A stretch of 59,225 nt of DNA from Perkinsus olseni (taxonomy: Eukaryota > Perkinsozoa > Perkinsida), in the NCBI GenBank assembly GCA_013115125.1, contig JABANN010000157.1, forward strand, positions 1-59,225, given 5' to 3'. The notes below the pieces were generated by a model. The model had not been told where the DNA came from. It ran no database searches and saw only the letters and a list, made by a program, of their open reading frames with translations. This document shows positions 21,986 to 32,520 of the stretch, one piece after another. The position numbers and the translations under genes are program-made. Position 1 is the stretch's first letter; every line of letters begins with the position of its first letter.

Positions 21986-22207
21986 ATGCATCACACCCGA
22001 GCCACATTTTTCCTGCTGTTCTTGCCAATAGTGCTCAGCCGCGATATAATAGCTGTCACGCATGAAGATCTCAGCAGAGAGCTCGGCCGTACCCTGGATA
22101 GGATAGAGAGCCTCTTGGTTCCAAAGGTCACAACCTGCTTACTCAATGTTACCAATGCCAATGGGGGTTTGGCTGGCTGTTCCGATTGGAGGCTGCGGAC
22201 GGCTTAG
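21986..22207 (+). CDS. ORF with signal peptide, possible first exon of the methyltransferase gene
   Basis: The ORF starts MHHTRATFFLLFLPIVLSRD, a good signal peptide or membrane anchor, followed by VTHEDLSRELGRTLDRIES and a cysteine-bearing stretch, and stops at 22207. It lies in the same strand and frame as the methyltransferase ORF starting at 22502. A second frame between 22474 and 22677 (AVLCETIYAIGRLGVLLSIV) also looks coding. These may be exons of one gene, but I could not find a full set of phase-consistent junctions; the 5' half may also be damaged. Confidence 0.4.
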   Translation: MHHTRATFFLLFLPIVLSRDIIAVTHEDLSRELGRTLDRIESLLVPKVTTCLLNVTNANGGLAGCSDWRLRTA

Positions 22208-22501
22208 GCCGAGGCAGAGATCTTCTTCAACGTCACTGCGTGAGTCGGGTTTTCGGCGGCCAGGCTTCGGAAATAACATCACGCTCGTAGCCTCTCGCCG
22301 ATCTCTCGCCCAATGCTCCTTGGACCGTATCGGAATGCCCTACCGTGAACCTTATAAGAGCGTACGGTCAAGTCACGCGGGCGTCGTCGGACGTAGAACA
22401 CCCCTCATCGATTGCGTTGCGGCGTGTTGGCTCGGTCTGATTCAAGTGCTTCCTATCCTGCCTCAGGAATGTGATGTCTCCCACTGGCTTGGCCGGTCGG
22501 G

Positions 22502-24082
22502 ATGCGGTCCTCTGCGAGACGATCTACGCCATTGGTCGGCTTGGTGTCCTCCTCAGCATCGTCATGGAGCCAGGCAAGCTTGTCGACGACGACCAACTTC
22601 TCACGGACAGTAACTGTCCGACAGTTGGTTGTGGATCGTGGCCTCCAACTGGCATGCTATGGCTGGATCGACTTTAAGGGTCATCTTCCCAATCCTCTAC
22701 TCCCTGGGGTGGCATCTCTATCACCATCGACGCCCCTGCCTTTCAGTACTCGTTCTGACTACGTCTACTCAAAGGTCGTTGATGGTATCCCACCGTGGCC
22801 TTTCAAGTACAGTGACCAGCTCCACGGCCTCCTAGGCCGCTCGATCATAAGAGGCCTCCGTAACCTCAGCAGAGGCCGTCCACCCTCTTTACAGTCCGCT
22901 CACGTCACTCTCGCCTACCGGATGCTAGCGTTGGTCTACACCGCCTTCTGTGATTACGGGTGCGGAGACGCCTGTCTGGCTTCCGCTTCGGCTGCGAGTA
23001 TGTATCTTGGCCTGGCCTACACTATCACCGAGGGCGATGGAGAGACACTCGGCATCGCAGCGAGCCTGGTGGGCCGGTCCCAGCTGCTGGTCCAAAGCAT
23101 ATTCACACAGAGCTTCGCTGAGGGGCTATGGTTGATCCATCACACCTCGGCCGGGTTCCTGTGGAGACTCTTCTACGCTTACCTCGAATCACCCGTCATC
23201 CTGTTGAACAAGTTCAGGCATTTGAAGGGTCTTGTTGAGTACCAAGAGTCCGCGTTTGAGGACATCTTTCACAACATCCACAGATTGCTACCACCACACG
23301 AGTGTCATATGCCTCAGCCCCAGCCCAGAGACTTGCTTTGGCGTAGCCGCATGAGCGCCGAGGAGGTCTACTGGCGTTACAGACTGTACGACGAGGGCTA
23401 CACTCATCCCCTCAGCAAGGGAAGGCCGTTGCAAGCAGGCTTGCTTCGTCTCGTCGATACTGATGTCCCCAAGGGGTCCACCATCAGAGTCCTGGACGTC
23501 GGCTCGGGCCCTCTGAGTTTGATAGGCACGGCATGGCAAGGGCATCCTGTCGAGCTAGTGGCAGTGGACCCCCTGGCGCCCCTGTACAAAGCACTGCTGC
23601 ATCAAGTTGGTGTGGACCCTATTGTCTATCCGGTTATGGGAGACGTGGAGGACCTGCCGCGGTACTTCCCCGTAGGGACCTCCTTCGACTTAGCCGTTTC
23701 CATCAATGCCTTGGACCACACCATCGACCCCGTCAAGTCCATTTCTGGTATGCTGGAGACTGTCAAGCCACACGGGGCAGTCCTTCTGGTGTGTCATCGT
23801 AACGAGGCTGAGCGAGAGTACGGCAAGGGCCTCCATCAGTGGAACTTCGACGTGAGCCCGGATGGTCATCTGCTGGTCTGGCGCAACTACACGTCAGCTG
23901 GCCCAGAGGTCTGCGATGTCACTACTATGCTACTCGAGAAGGTGGCGGACTCTGTCGACGCGGAAGTGTTGGAGGCCTGGGACGAGGTGTTGGCGAAGGA
24001 GTGGTATGGATTCCTGGGTGTAGAGGATGATGATGACGATGTCCCACATGTTATGGTCACGATACGGAAACGAAGCGTGTGA
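22502..24082 (+). CDS. Class I SAM-dependent methyltransferase, possibly secreted or membrane-linked
   Basis: The ORF ends at 24082. The C-terminal third has the Rossmann-type fold of class I methyltransferases: motif I IRVLDVGSGPLSLIG, an acidic strand VELVAVDPLAP that would bind the SAM ribose, then GDVEDLP, FDLAVSINALDHT and a post-strand segment MLETVKPHGAVLLV. This resembles the Methyltransf_11/25 group. The substrate is unknown. The upstream half contains hydrophobic helices and LWRSRMSAEEVYWRYRLYDE. The first 60 or so codons from 22502 look unlike protein, so true coding in this frame probably begins near 22680. Coding from there to the end is unbroken. Confidence 0.7.
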   Translation: MRSSARRSTPLVGLVSSSASSWSQASLSTTTNFSRTVTVRQLVVDRGLQLACYGWIDFKGHLPNPLLPGVASLSPSTPLPFSTRSDYVYSKVVDGIPPWPFKYSDQLHGLLGRSIIRGLRNLSRGRPPSLQSAHVTLAYRMLALVYTAFCDYGCGDACLASASAASMYLGLAYTITEGDGETLGIAASLVGRSQLLVQSIFTQSFAEGLWLIHHTSAGFLWRLFYAYLESPVILLNKFRHLKGLVEYQESAFEDIFHNIHRLLPPHECHMPQPQPRDLLWRSRMSAEEVYWRYRLYDEGYTHPLSKGRPLQAGLLRLVDTDVPKGSTIRVLDVGSGPLSLIGTAWQGHPVELVAVDPLAPLYKALLHQVGVDPIVYPVMGDVEDLPRYFPVGTSFDLAVSINALDHTIDPVKSISGMLETVKPHGAVLLVCHRNEAEREYGKGLHQWNFDVSPDGHLLVWRNYTSAGPEVCDVTTMLLEKVADSVDAEVLEAWDEVLAKEWYGFLGVEDDDDDVPHVMVTIRKRSV

Positions 24083-24128
24083 TCAAGTTTACTGGAACGG
24101 GTTCATGAATGTCTTTTCAGGGAGAGGG

Positions 24129-24177
24129 GAGGCAGCTCATCGTGAGTCAGTGACTCAGAGTCACGACGAGCTGCCTC
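24129..24177. repeat. Strong inverted repeat (hairpin) just after the methyltransferase
   Basis: GAGGCAGCTC at 24129-24138 is the exact reverse complement of GAGCTGCCTC at 24168-24177. The 29-nt interior continues with CGTGA facing TCACG and AGTGACT symmetry, so nearly the whole 49-nt segment can fold on itself. It starts 46 bp after the stop codon and could help 3' end formation or be a small-element remnant. Confidence 0.75.
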
Positions 24178-25024
24178 CTTGAGTGTTGTAACGAATAGTC
24201 GTGAGCATTGGTAACGGCACCTTCCGGTCGTTTTCTGACAGCACCATTGCAACCAGCGTATGGCTCCTGACGCAGTACTGATGACGGGGGCAAATCACCT
24301 TCTGGAAAAGGGACACATCTCTTGCTCTAGAGGGCTTGTGGTGCCCCTTAATAACAGCTCGGCCTAGTAGAACTACCATCGGGCTCGTGCAAGCCCTGCC
24401 GGGTTCAAGGTTATCGGCTAGCCTCTTTCACCGTTATGATCTGGATTCTGGGTTTTCACGGGTTATTCATTTTTCCCTTCACCCCACGCGTCTACTATAA
24501 GGCCCTGTGGGGTTATGTATCGGAGCTGCCTTAAGAATTCACCCCACCTTACTTTGGTTCCAGGCGAGCCGATTCTTTTGGCATTCGGGGCTAGCGCGTA
24601 ATTTCGTGGCGCGCGACATCCTTCCACGCTTGTGATGGTTAAAGTTGAAATTTCTTTTGGCCTCCTCCCTTCTGAGTATCCCATGTAGCTCTACCCCTCT
24701 TCACTCTCACTGTGGCATCCTCTCCTTCATCGCTACTCTCATGAGGTTCCAGTTGGAGACCCTACCACTGAAGACTCTCCTGCTGCCTGTCTCTGGGATA
24801 ATAACATCAGGCGTCTCAGACAGCCGACTGGATATTCATGATTTTTTCCGAGTAATTTTATCATGGATTGGTTCTCTTCTACTTCTTGCTTGGCGGGCGC
24901 GGTCGGATGGATTTTGCTGGCGCCAAAACGGCCGTATGCTGCGGAGGGCATCGGCATATGAGCAACCAGTGCTGTTATTGTTGTTGCCAGAGAAAGCCGT
25001 CGGGTTAGTTGTTTTTTGCAAAGT
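24178..25024. other. Intergenic region before PSMB5
   Basis: Short frames occur on both strands, including a minus frame at 24463-24684 and a 32-codon plus ORF starting near 24862 with a hydrophobic centre. None has family support. The right end must hold the proteasome gene promoter. Confidence 0.35.
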
Positions 25025-26231
25025 ATGTCTGTAATTGCTCCAACAACATTCGCCCTCCCCGGTCGAAGGGGCGCGGACCTCGAGGAAGAGGACCAGCAGA
25101 CCTGTGGACTGACCGAGATGGATAGGTACTCTCGCTTGCAACGTGGGAGCATCACGAAACCCTCTTACTGTGCTTCCCTCGAGGTTCGCTCTGGCGCCGG
25201 TCGCACAGCCCCAGAGATTCTGCACAGACATGAAGGCTCGCTCGGGGCGCCTTATGAACTTCAATAAGGGTGGGCCTCGTCGCAGCTGGCAAGCGGAAGG
25301 ACATTCGGCTAGGTACCACCACCCTCGGCTTCGTCTTTGACGGTGGTGTCCTCGTGGCTGTCGATTCCCGAGCTTCAATGGGCAGCTATGTGTCCAGCCA
25401 GACGGTTCGTAAGGTCCTTCATATCACTGACAGGCTCATCGGTAATACCCTGCTGTTGCGGGCAACCCTCTCCCTCCTCCCTCGCTTCCTCTTTCTTATT
25501 GTGCGCCTCTTAGGGACCATGGCCGGTGGTGCTGCAGACTGCCAGTTCTGGGAAAGGCATCTCGGCAGACTTTGCAAGTACAAGTGGCAGAGGGGTACTC
25601 ACCGCAATGACGAGTGTCTTTCAGGTTGTACGAGCTGCGCAACAAGCAGCGCATCACTACCGCTGCTGCCTCCAAGATGCTTGCTAACATCATGTACTCC
25701 TATAAGGGGTAGTAATGGCCGCCACTCGGAAGTCCCTTGTTTTAACGTAGTCTAAGGTACGGTCTTTCCTGTGGCACGATGATCGCTGGTTATGATACTA
25801 ACACTGGCCCGGCTCTGTAGGCCCACCCTGGGTAGTAGTGGTGGTGGATGCTCCTGGACAGGTACATGGTAGACGACCAGGGCACTAGGATCAAGAACAA
25901 CATGTTCTCTGTGGGTTCTGGGTCGACCTATGCCTACGGTGTAAGTTGCCATCGCTATGCGTTCGAGTGACTACCGTGGAGGACCTCAGATCCTCGATGC
26001 TGGCTACAGGCATGACCTTACTCTTGATGAGGCTGTTGCTTTGGGAAAGCGGGCCATCTATCACGCCACTAATAAGGATGCTGCCTCTGGTGGCCATGTT
26101 AGGGTCTATCACGTTCACAAGGATGGGTAATAGTGGAAGCTGAGGGGAAGCAACTGTTGGTCATTCCTTGCTGTTGCAGGTGGACCATCATAGAGGACGG
26201 ACAGGATGTTATTGAACTTCATTACAAGTAG
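25025..26231 (+). CDS. PSMB5: 20S proteasome subunit beta-5
   Basis: A catalytic subunit with chymotrypsin-like activity in the proteasome core. Nine exons fit in phase: 25025-25125, 25184-25269, 25313-25441, 25514-25577, 25625-25708, 25757-25816, 25862-25940, 25990-26126 and 26180-26231, giving 263 residues. A propeptide ends at MNFNKG; the mature N-terminus [20 protein letters not shown] supplies the catalytic threonine and the conserved aspartate. Further family blocks are [65 protein letters not shown] and [14 protein letters not shown]. Introns are 43-72 nt. Three exons in a row begin GTAC or GTTG directly after the acceptor. The minus-strand frame over the 5' end is a shadow. Confidence 0.95.
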
Positions 26232-26657
26232 CAAGACGCGGCCGCTGAAGGCTCTTGGCTATTCTATGTGTCTCAGATACGCTGCTGACAAGGGGTTCTC
26301 CGGTATGGGTGAGGAGGCGTAGACGAGGATGCGCCCAAAATACTAATACGACTATTAACTGGTGGTGGTAATGATGCACCATTCGAGTGCATCGCCGGTG
26401 GATGATGGTTTCCTTATTCCCTCTGAGTTGTTGCGTTTTCTCGGAGTGGCTTCTTCTGTTCGACGAGTGGTCGAGACTCTTGTGTGTCGGGGAGCTAGAA
26501 GAGATATTCATTCTAGCTTGGCGGTCCTTATTTCGTACTGCTGTGCCGAAGCTAGTGAAGACTGTCCTGTTCATCATGTGTTGTGAGTTGATCTTGTGCA
26601 TGCGTGCAAATCGTGTCTCGTCAGTTGTTGTTACAATTGTATAAGTAAATCGTTAAT
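26232..26657. other. Intergenic region after PSMB5
   Basis: Two overlapping plus frames (26362-26586, 26387-26644) and a minus frame lie here without recognisable content. A NotI-like GCGGCCGC lies near the PSMB5 stop. No gene is called. Confidence 0.4.
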
Positions 26658-26852
26658 ATGGATACCGCTTACTACAGCCGTCCCATTCAACAGAAGCTCG
26701 ACAAGGCCCCTAGGAGAGACCCTCCTAGCCCTCGAAAGGAGCAGGCCCATCCCGAGTTGAGGCACCCCACCACCAAGCAGGTCGAGAACTACAAGAAAGA
26801 AGGCGTTCTTGGTGATGTTGTCAGTGCGAGGAAGCGTCTCGAAAACCAGTAG
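26658..26852 (+). CDS. Small basic protein of 64 residues, unknown
   Basis: A single-exon ORF starting ATGGATACCGCTTAC. The product is highly charged and Pro/Lys/Arg-rich (RRDPPSPRKEQ, QVENYKKEGVLGDVVSARKR), without signal peptide or membrane span. A leader with an in-frame stop and an A-rich context precedes the ATG. The size and balanced codon use make it a plausible small gene, but no family was recognised. Confidence 0.45.
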   Translation: MDTAYYSRPIQQKLDKAPRRDPPSPRKEQAHPELRHPTTKQVENYKKEGVLGDVVSARKRLENQ

Positions 26853-27215
26853 AGTCGCCGTAGCTGTGACTCACTACTGTATTTCAAGGGGATGTTATTA
26901 TACCCTTGAAAGATATGACCACTTAGTGCTTTGATGGTATCTTTGGTCGATTAGTGCTCAAGTTGACGGTGGTCGAAGATATTGTTAAAACCAGTAACTA
27001 TGATGATCGATTGTTGTATCGGGGAATGTGATTATCAGTTTATGCTGCTGCTGTTCCCTATCATGTCAAGGAACAGCATTCAGAGGTGAATATCATTGAG
27101 TTCATTACTGTAAGGATGATGAATCGGTCTTAGACGCTGTAGCTGTTGAGTTTCGAGTTGGAGGAGGGGCTCGCTAGCCTTGCGTACTACAATTCCCAGT
27201 TTAATATTAGTCGTC

Positions 27216-28033
27216 ATGTCAATTGAGGATCGATCGGCGTACTACCACTACGCGGGTGGTGAACATCATCAGGATCCACGAACCCACAACAAACGGCATC
27301 ATCGTCATCATCCCCGTCATCATCCGACCCCAACCACTGCCACCGCCGCTCATCCTGCCAGCACCGCCTCAGACGAGGCAGCGCCCTCGCTGAGCCCTCG
27401 TGACAACTCCGAGCCTCCACTGCAGCGGACGGAGGAAGGGAAGCCGGTGGACGTGGTGAGTGCCTGCAACTTTACAGGGCAGATCTGTACTGTTGCTGCA
27501 TCTTTCAGACTGCAGAGGTCTCCGATGACGACCCCGCCGCCAAGTTCATGAAGTCCTTCTCGATTTTGAGTGCGAAGACCCTCGGTCATTTGGACCAGCT
27601 CGAGGCCGCCCTCCACGACGTGGAAATGGAGGTGAGTCGATCATCCCATCGGCCGATCGCCGGTGAGGCTGTCCGTAGGTATCAGAAACCGAGCAGGATT
27701 TGATATCGGGCGAGATGTCGATCGGCAAGGCCAAAGACGACCTAGCTCAGATCGAAGCACGGTAAGGGGTCAGTGAGTGTTGGTTGAGGAGTTGATGCTG
27801 ATGTGCTCAGGCTGGACAAACTTCAGTTCAACGGTATTGATTCCGTCCAGACCGTCGACCTTCATTCTGGTACATTCCCTCGGGGTCATCTGTCGACTGA
27901 TTTTCGCATGTCAGGGAAAGAGCCGGCGAAGGCAGCGCGAAAGGAACTCGTCCGACAAGCGGAGAACCTCAGCGCTCGAATTGATAAGATTTTCAAACAG
28001 ATTAAAGAAGCGGAGAAAACTGGCCACGATTGA
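27216..28033 (+). CDS. BAG-domain protein (Hsp70 nucleotide-exchange co-chaperone)
   Basis: BAG domains bind the Hsp70 ATPase domain and promote nucleotide release. Five exons fit in phase: 27216-27455, 27509-27631, 27679-27761, 27811-27869 and 27915-28033, giving 207 residues. The first exon encodes a His/Pro/Ser-rich disordered region (HHRHHPRHHP). From about residue 80 the protein is helical: FMKSFSILSAKTLGHLDQLE, SIGKAKDDLAQIEARLDKL, then GIDSVQTVDLHSGKEPAKAA and RKELVRQAENLSARIDKIF. The last helix, with RKELVRQ, matches the third helix of BAG domains. Family assignment is by pattern. Introns are 45-53 nt. Confidence 0.65.
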
Positions 28034-28211
28034 GCTCACCGTCGAATACCATTTATAAACTCCCAGCTGCTACACAAGAAGCTATCCTTTCATATACCCC
28101 CCGTGTTTCACTTTCCTGTGTCGTGTTATCAGCAGTACTGTTGCCAACGCAAACACCTTGGGTTCACGGACATGGGGACGAACAAGTATAACAACATGTT
28201 ATCATCGTGAA

Positions 28212-30957
28212 TCAACCAAAGATACTGCTACTGGACTCGGACCAACCGCCCGTACCAGCAGCATCCTCTAGGAAAGCCGAGCTTGGTCGGTCGGTGACGA
28301 GAGGACTCCCACCGACCGAGCCAGACTCGTCCGGCACGAAGCTGAGCTCCTCGTCCTCCTCGGGTATTGACAGGAGGCCGGCGGCGGCGGCGCCCTCCTC
28401 GAATTCCTGGAAGAAGCTAGAGTCGCTCGAGCCATCCGACGTTCGCTCGTCATCGCTCGACGATGACAACTGAAAGTGAACTGTGATGATGCTGAAGGCG
28501 TCGCCGCGTCACCTGTTCCGCAACGATCGCCCGGTCTTGGAGGGCGTGCAGAATCTGAAGGAAGGGAACGTGAGCGTTCGCTCGGCCAAGAGGACCCACC
28601 TCGGCTATATCGTGAGCACAGTCGAGGCCCTCCGTGACCAGGACTGTTCCGATGAGGGCCGAGTAGTGGGCGCTCGACCAACGGCTGCCCGGCATTCGAC
28701 CGCTGAGGCTTCCTTCTCCCCATGAACTCGATGACAGAGAGGATGAGTGTCGACGGGACTGGCCGAAGCGCAATACAGTGAGGAAGACGACAGAGGCCGT
28801 TACGTCAACGGCTGCTCCACCACTCCCGAAACTGTCCAGCTCATCGCTCAGCTCTTCATCGCCGGACATGGATGGACTCTCCGACCACTCATCATCTTCG
28901 TCGGCGACTGATCTTCGTTCGACCGTTCGCTCGGTGTAGGGTGGGGTCTCGGGACCCGAAGAGCTGTCCTCACTACTGTCACCTGACAAGAGCTCCGCGG
29001 ACTTTGCCCAGAAGGTGTTTCTACTCAGTCGGTCTTCCTCCGGCCAGTCTGGTGCCTTCCAAGTGCCCATCATCAAATCAGACGTCACGAACTCGCTAAT
29101 ATTCGCCATGCTTCGCTCCGCTATCAACGACCCCTGCCTGCTGTCCCTCATCGGTCGGCCGTCTCGAATGCTCAGCTTCGCTTTGGCTGCGGCCCCCCAT
29201 CGCCCAGGCGCCTTACCCAGGTTGCTCCTCAGGAACGCCACCATCTCCCTGTTGCTGTTTCCGACGCTCGAGCTGAGAGAATCGGCGACTCTCGGGGTCT
29301 TATCGCTTCGGGCCTCCTCCCGCTCATCCCTGCCGTTTCTAGGAACGAGGTACTTCCGCTGGACCACCCGTGGGCTGCTACTGAGGCCCCCCTCGCGATG
29401 CTCCTCCCCGCCGAAGCGGTTATGTAGGGTCCCCATAGTTCCGGCGACCCCCTCTATCTTGCTACCGACCCTGTCAAGTGACCGGTGCGTCGAGGGCTCG
29501 GAAGGGAAGTCTCGTCGAGCTGAGACGAGTAAAGCTTGCCGCAACGCTACGGACGGTGACACTGGCCGGACCGCCGCCCCCTGTGAAGTTCGGGTGGCCA
29601 GAGAGGCCGGAGTGTGGACGAGTACGAGGCGTCGAGGAGCGGTCTGGTCGAGATCTCCCTCCTCGACCCGTGGGGACTCCAAAGGGAGAGAAAGACGAGG
29701 AGGCCACCGCACGACTGACGCTGGCTGTTCACGCACTGTTTGGGCCGGGGGCTCATCCCCAGCATGGGAAGGCTGCACGCTTCGACGGGGACTCCCCTTC
29801 CCAGCAGCATGAGGCGACGTTCGCTCTCGCTGCCTCTGTCGAGCCTCTCGCACAGCCAGTTCCACGATCTCTCTCCGCACCCTCTCCTCCTCCGCCGCCT
29901 CTCGAGCCGCCCTCTCCTGAGGAAGTGATGAAGATCATCGTCTCCCTCCGGTCTGGAAGTGAACACCTGCAGCAGCCTCGCCCTCAGCTCAGCCTGCTCG
30001 GCAACCTGCTCGTCTAGAATCGCCTTCAACTTCGCCTGCGAAGACACCTCTACATGGGAACCATCGCCACGAGCTCGCCCCTCACCCGCTTCTCCTTCTC
30101 TTCCCTCTTATGGTCGTCACTTGACTGCATCCCCACCATACTGCATGGAGAGTCCGAGGACAGGGTGCCCTCACTGCCGTCCGCAGTGCAGGCCTGACTG
30201 CCACTCAGCCGCTTCCTCGCTGCCTCCCGCTCGGCCACCTGGGCCTCCAGCTCATCTCGGTACCTGCCACAGCGAGTACAACATCAGGTCCTGGAGGAGT
30301 GAACCCTGACCGCTGCCGTTTTTCCTTTTCCCTCCTGTCCACCTCTTCCTGTGTTTCACATGTCTCCCCGAGGTAGAAAGTCCTCGTGTCGATTCTTATC
30401 GCCTCTCCCACAGTTCGCTGACCGACCGGAACATCCTCTTCGTAATAGATCCCTTGCCCCGCTGGACTTGGCCACTCAATGGCAGCCGCTTCCTGGGGGA
30501 TATGGTATCCCTTCTCAACCAGAGCTCCCATCTTCGGGTCCAGCGAGGCCTTCCCCGACCGCTTCGTCTCCGACCCTCTCACTGAGGGCGCCCTCAGGGG
30601 CTTCTCGTAGAACGTTCCGGTCGTGACAAGGCTGTTGAAATCGCTAAGAGTGATGACCGGAATCCCTTCCCGCCCTCGGCATTCTCCGAACCTTCCCTTC
30701 GAAGGCTCAACTCCTCTATGACTCACTGGAGGCTCCTCCTCCTCCTCCTCCTCAGTATCGCAGGTTCCCTCTACTTGCTGCTGCTGGTTCCCATGACAAA
30801 AGACAACCATCAAATTAACGAAACCATGCAAACAACTGAGCCACGGGAGCTGCCCTAGGCTGCAGCCTCGAGAGTACGAAGGAAGGTCCGAGGGCTCAGC
30901 AGAGGACAACGCAGATCGACGCGCCTCCCCAGTCCTCACGGCTGCGAAGTCTTGCAA
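28212..30957 (-). CDS. Large low-complexity coiled-coil protein, possibly centrosomal (CSPP1-like), model uncertain
   Basis: A series of minus-strand frames reads like one spliced gene: about 30205-30957, a middle part to 29547, a long part 28450-29880, and a last exon ending at 28212 after an ACTTTCAG acceptor. Products are Arg/Glu/Ser-rich. Motifs YRDELEAQVAEREAARKRL and AKLKAILDEQVAEQAELRAR resemble the repeated YR-EL-Q-E helices of the centrosomal protein CSPP1, and a Glu run (EEEEEEE) occurs near 30740. The C-terminus is acidic and Ser-rich. Exact junctions and the start codon are not established; the 5'-most frame lacks an ATG. A plus-strand ORF of similar length at 29015-29812 is judged a shadow. 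Confidence 0.4.
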
Positions 30958-30975
30958 GCACGAGCAACGTCCCCG

Positions 30976-31416
30976 CTATGAATTTTCAAATCCGTACCAC
31001 ACCAGTTTTAACTTCTCTGCTTCTGCCGCACCCGGTCCCCCAGCATCAAGGATGAGCCTCTCAAAGAATAAAAGGGACATCCCAATACGCTCGATGATAA
31101 CATTAAATTGAGCAATCACCGCGTATGCCACGCGTGCACGCGTGCTGCATCCATTGTGACGCACGCGTATCCTCGGCTGCCCCGCGCATGTATGTCTAGT
31201 ATTAGTCGGGAACCCTACCCTCTGACGATTCCCCATCTTAAAAAAACTTGGCTCGTCTTCTCCACGCCGGACCTTAACCTTCAACCCCGGCCGCCGCAAA
31301 CCCGGCATTTTTAATCCTTTCATGCATTTTTCTTGCAAATCTCGGAGCACTATGCGAGCTAGCAGTTGCTTATTGGCAGCTAGCGTGCCAAAGTCTGCTG
31401 GGGAATAAAATGGCAC
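30976..31416 (-). CDS. Basic ORF of 146 residues, unknown
   Basis: The minus-strand ORF starts ATGCCATTTTATTCC at 31416 and encodes a Lys/Arg-rich protein (LKVKVRRGEDEPSFFK) ending KLKLVWYGFENS. It lies just upstream of the coiled-coil gene on the same strand and may be its first exon, or a chance frame across a CpG-rich promoter. It contains the 16-bp palindrome listed separately. No family was recognised. Confidence 0.25.
   Translation of the reverse strand: MPFYSPADFGTLAANKQLLARIVLRDLQEKCMKGLKMPGLRRPGLKVKVRRGEDEPSFFKMGNRQRVGFPTNTRHTCAGQPRIRVRHNGCSTRARVAYAVIAQFNVIIERIGMSLLFFERLILDAGGPGAAEAEKLKLVWYGFENS
31129..31144. repeat. Perfect 16-bp CpG-rich palindrome
   Basis: CACGCGTGCACGCGTG equals its own reverse complement and is a tandem pair of CACGCGTG, itself palindromic. 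Another CACGCGT-type site follows about 15 bp later. It lies in the region between the coiled-coil gene and the mitochondrial carrier. Confidence 0.8.
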
Positions 31417-31614
31417 CTTGCGGGGACAGCCTCACGGCCGAGTCTCGACTTCCACGTGCGGCTTGGACTGAACCAGAGAACCTCTCTCTGGTTCAAGTCT
31501 TTCGAACGTTCACTAAACATATTCTAGTTTCCCTTGTTTCCGACGTTCGTTCATCCTCAGCGCTAGCTGGTCAGTTTTCCGTCGTTTTACTACTATCGTT
31601 CCTTCCTCTACTAC

Positions 31615-32520
31615 ATGTCCCTCGCATCATTAGTCTCACTACCACCAGTCACCGGGGCTGCTGTTGTCACCGCAGTGACTCTCTACCCGGTAGACATCGT
31701 CCGGGCCATGGCCATGTCCCAAGCATCCGGGGTCAAGACGAGCGTCCCCAACCTCATGAAGGACTTCTACAACGCTCACGGCATGAAAGGCTTCGTTTCC
31801 AAAGGCATTGGTGCTGAGATGGCGCGTGCCACTTTCTCCCGGTCAATCAAGTTTTGGCTGCAGCCGATCTGTCATAAGATGTTGTTCGGTAAGAAGCAGA
31901 GCGAAGGGACCTCCTTCACTAAAGGGGTTGCTGGCGGGGTTGCGACCATTCCCGAGATGGTCGTCATTTCCCCGTTCGAAAATGCCAAATTGGCTATGCA
32001 ACTGGACGCCAGCGGCCGGTTTAAGAGCACTTCGGACGTCCTCTCTCACCTCTGGAAGACTCGAGGGTTCAGCGGTTTTTACCTCGGCTTCGGTGGCATG
32101 CAGATGCGGCAGTTTGTATGGTCCGCTGGCTACTTCATGTCACTGGATAAGTGCAAGCAGGTTACTCGAAGGGTATTTGGTAAAGACAGCACTCTCTCTG
32201 ATAGCGTCGCAGGCTTCGGCGCTGGTGTGTTCGGCGTCGTCCTGAACTGCTGGACTGACGTCGTCCGGACGGTCATTCAGAAGAACGCCATCACTGAGAC
32301 CTTCAACCCGGCCGTTGCTCGTCCCAAGTTGACGCCTAGCTACTTCGTTTCTGGTGTATCGGATGTCTTCAGAACAGCTGCGGACATCTACGCCGCTCGA
32401 GGGTTCAGCGGCCTGTACGCTGGTTTTGCCGTGAAGTCGGTGTACTTGGGCTGCTCTGGCGCCCTGTTGGCAGTACTCGTCCCTCGGTTCAAAATGATGT
32501 GGGGCTGCCAAGTAGACTAA
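31615..32520 (+). CDS. Mitochondrial carrier family (SLC25) transporter
   Basis: An inner-membrane solute carrier of the SLC25 type. The single-exon ORF encodes 301 residues, the usual size for the family, in three repeats of about 100. The odd-helix signatures are YPVDIVRAMA (first), SPFENAKLAMQ (second) and a degenerate NCWTDVVRTVIQ (third). Each repeat is followed by a helix-linker such as GMKGFVSKGIGAEMARATF, GFSGFYLGFGGMQMRQFVW and GFSGLYAGFAVKSVYLG. The unusual first and third signatures make the substrate hard to predict; an orphan or tricarboxylate/citrate-like carrier is possible. No intron is needed. Confidence 0.88.
   Translation: MSLASLVSLPPVTGAAVVTAVTLYPVDIVRAMAMSQASGVKTSVPNLMKDFYNAHGMKGFVSKGIGAEMARATFSRSIKFWLQPICHKMLFGKKQSEGTSFTKGVAGGVATIPEMVVISPFENAKLAMQLDASGRFKSTSDVLSHLWKTRGFSGFYLGFGGMQMRQFVWSAGYFMSLDKCKQVTRRVFGKDSTLSDSVAGFGAGVFGVVLNCWTDVVRTVIQKNAITETFNPAVARPKLTPSYFVSGVSDVFRTAADIYAARGFSGLYAGFAVKSVYLGCSGALLAVLVPRFKMMWGCQVD

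Noticed and set aside
24836-25378. 180-codon minus-strand ORF
   Set aside because: It is the shadow of the first exons of the proteasome beta-5 gene.
29015-29812. 265-codon plus-strand ORF
   Set aside because: The opposite strand has a longer frame with coiled-coil motifs; the plus frame is Arg/Ser/Pro-rich antisense noise.
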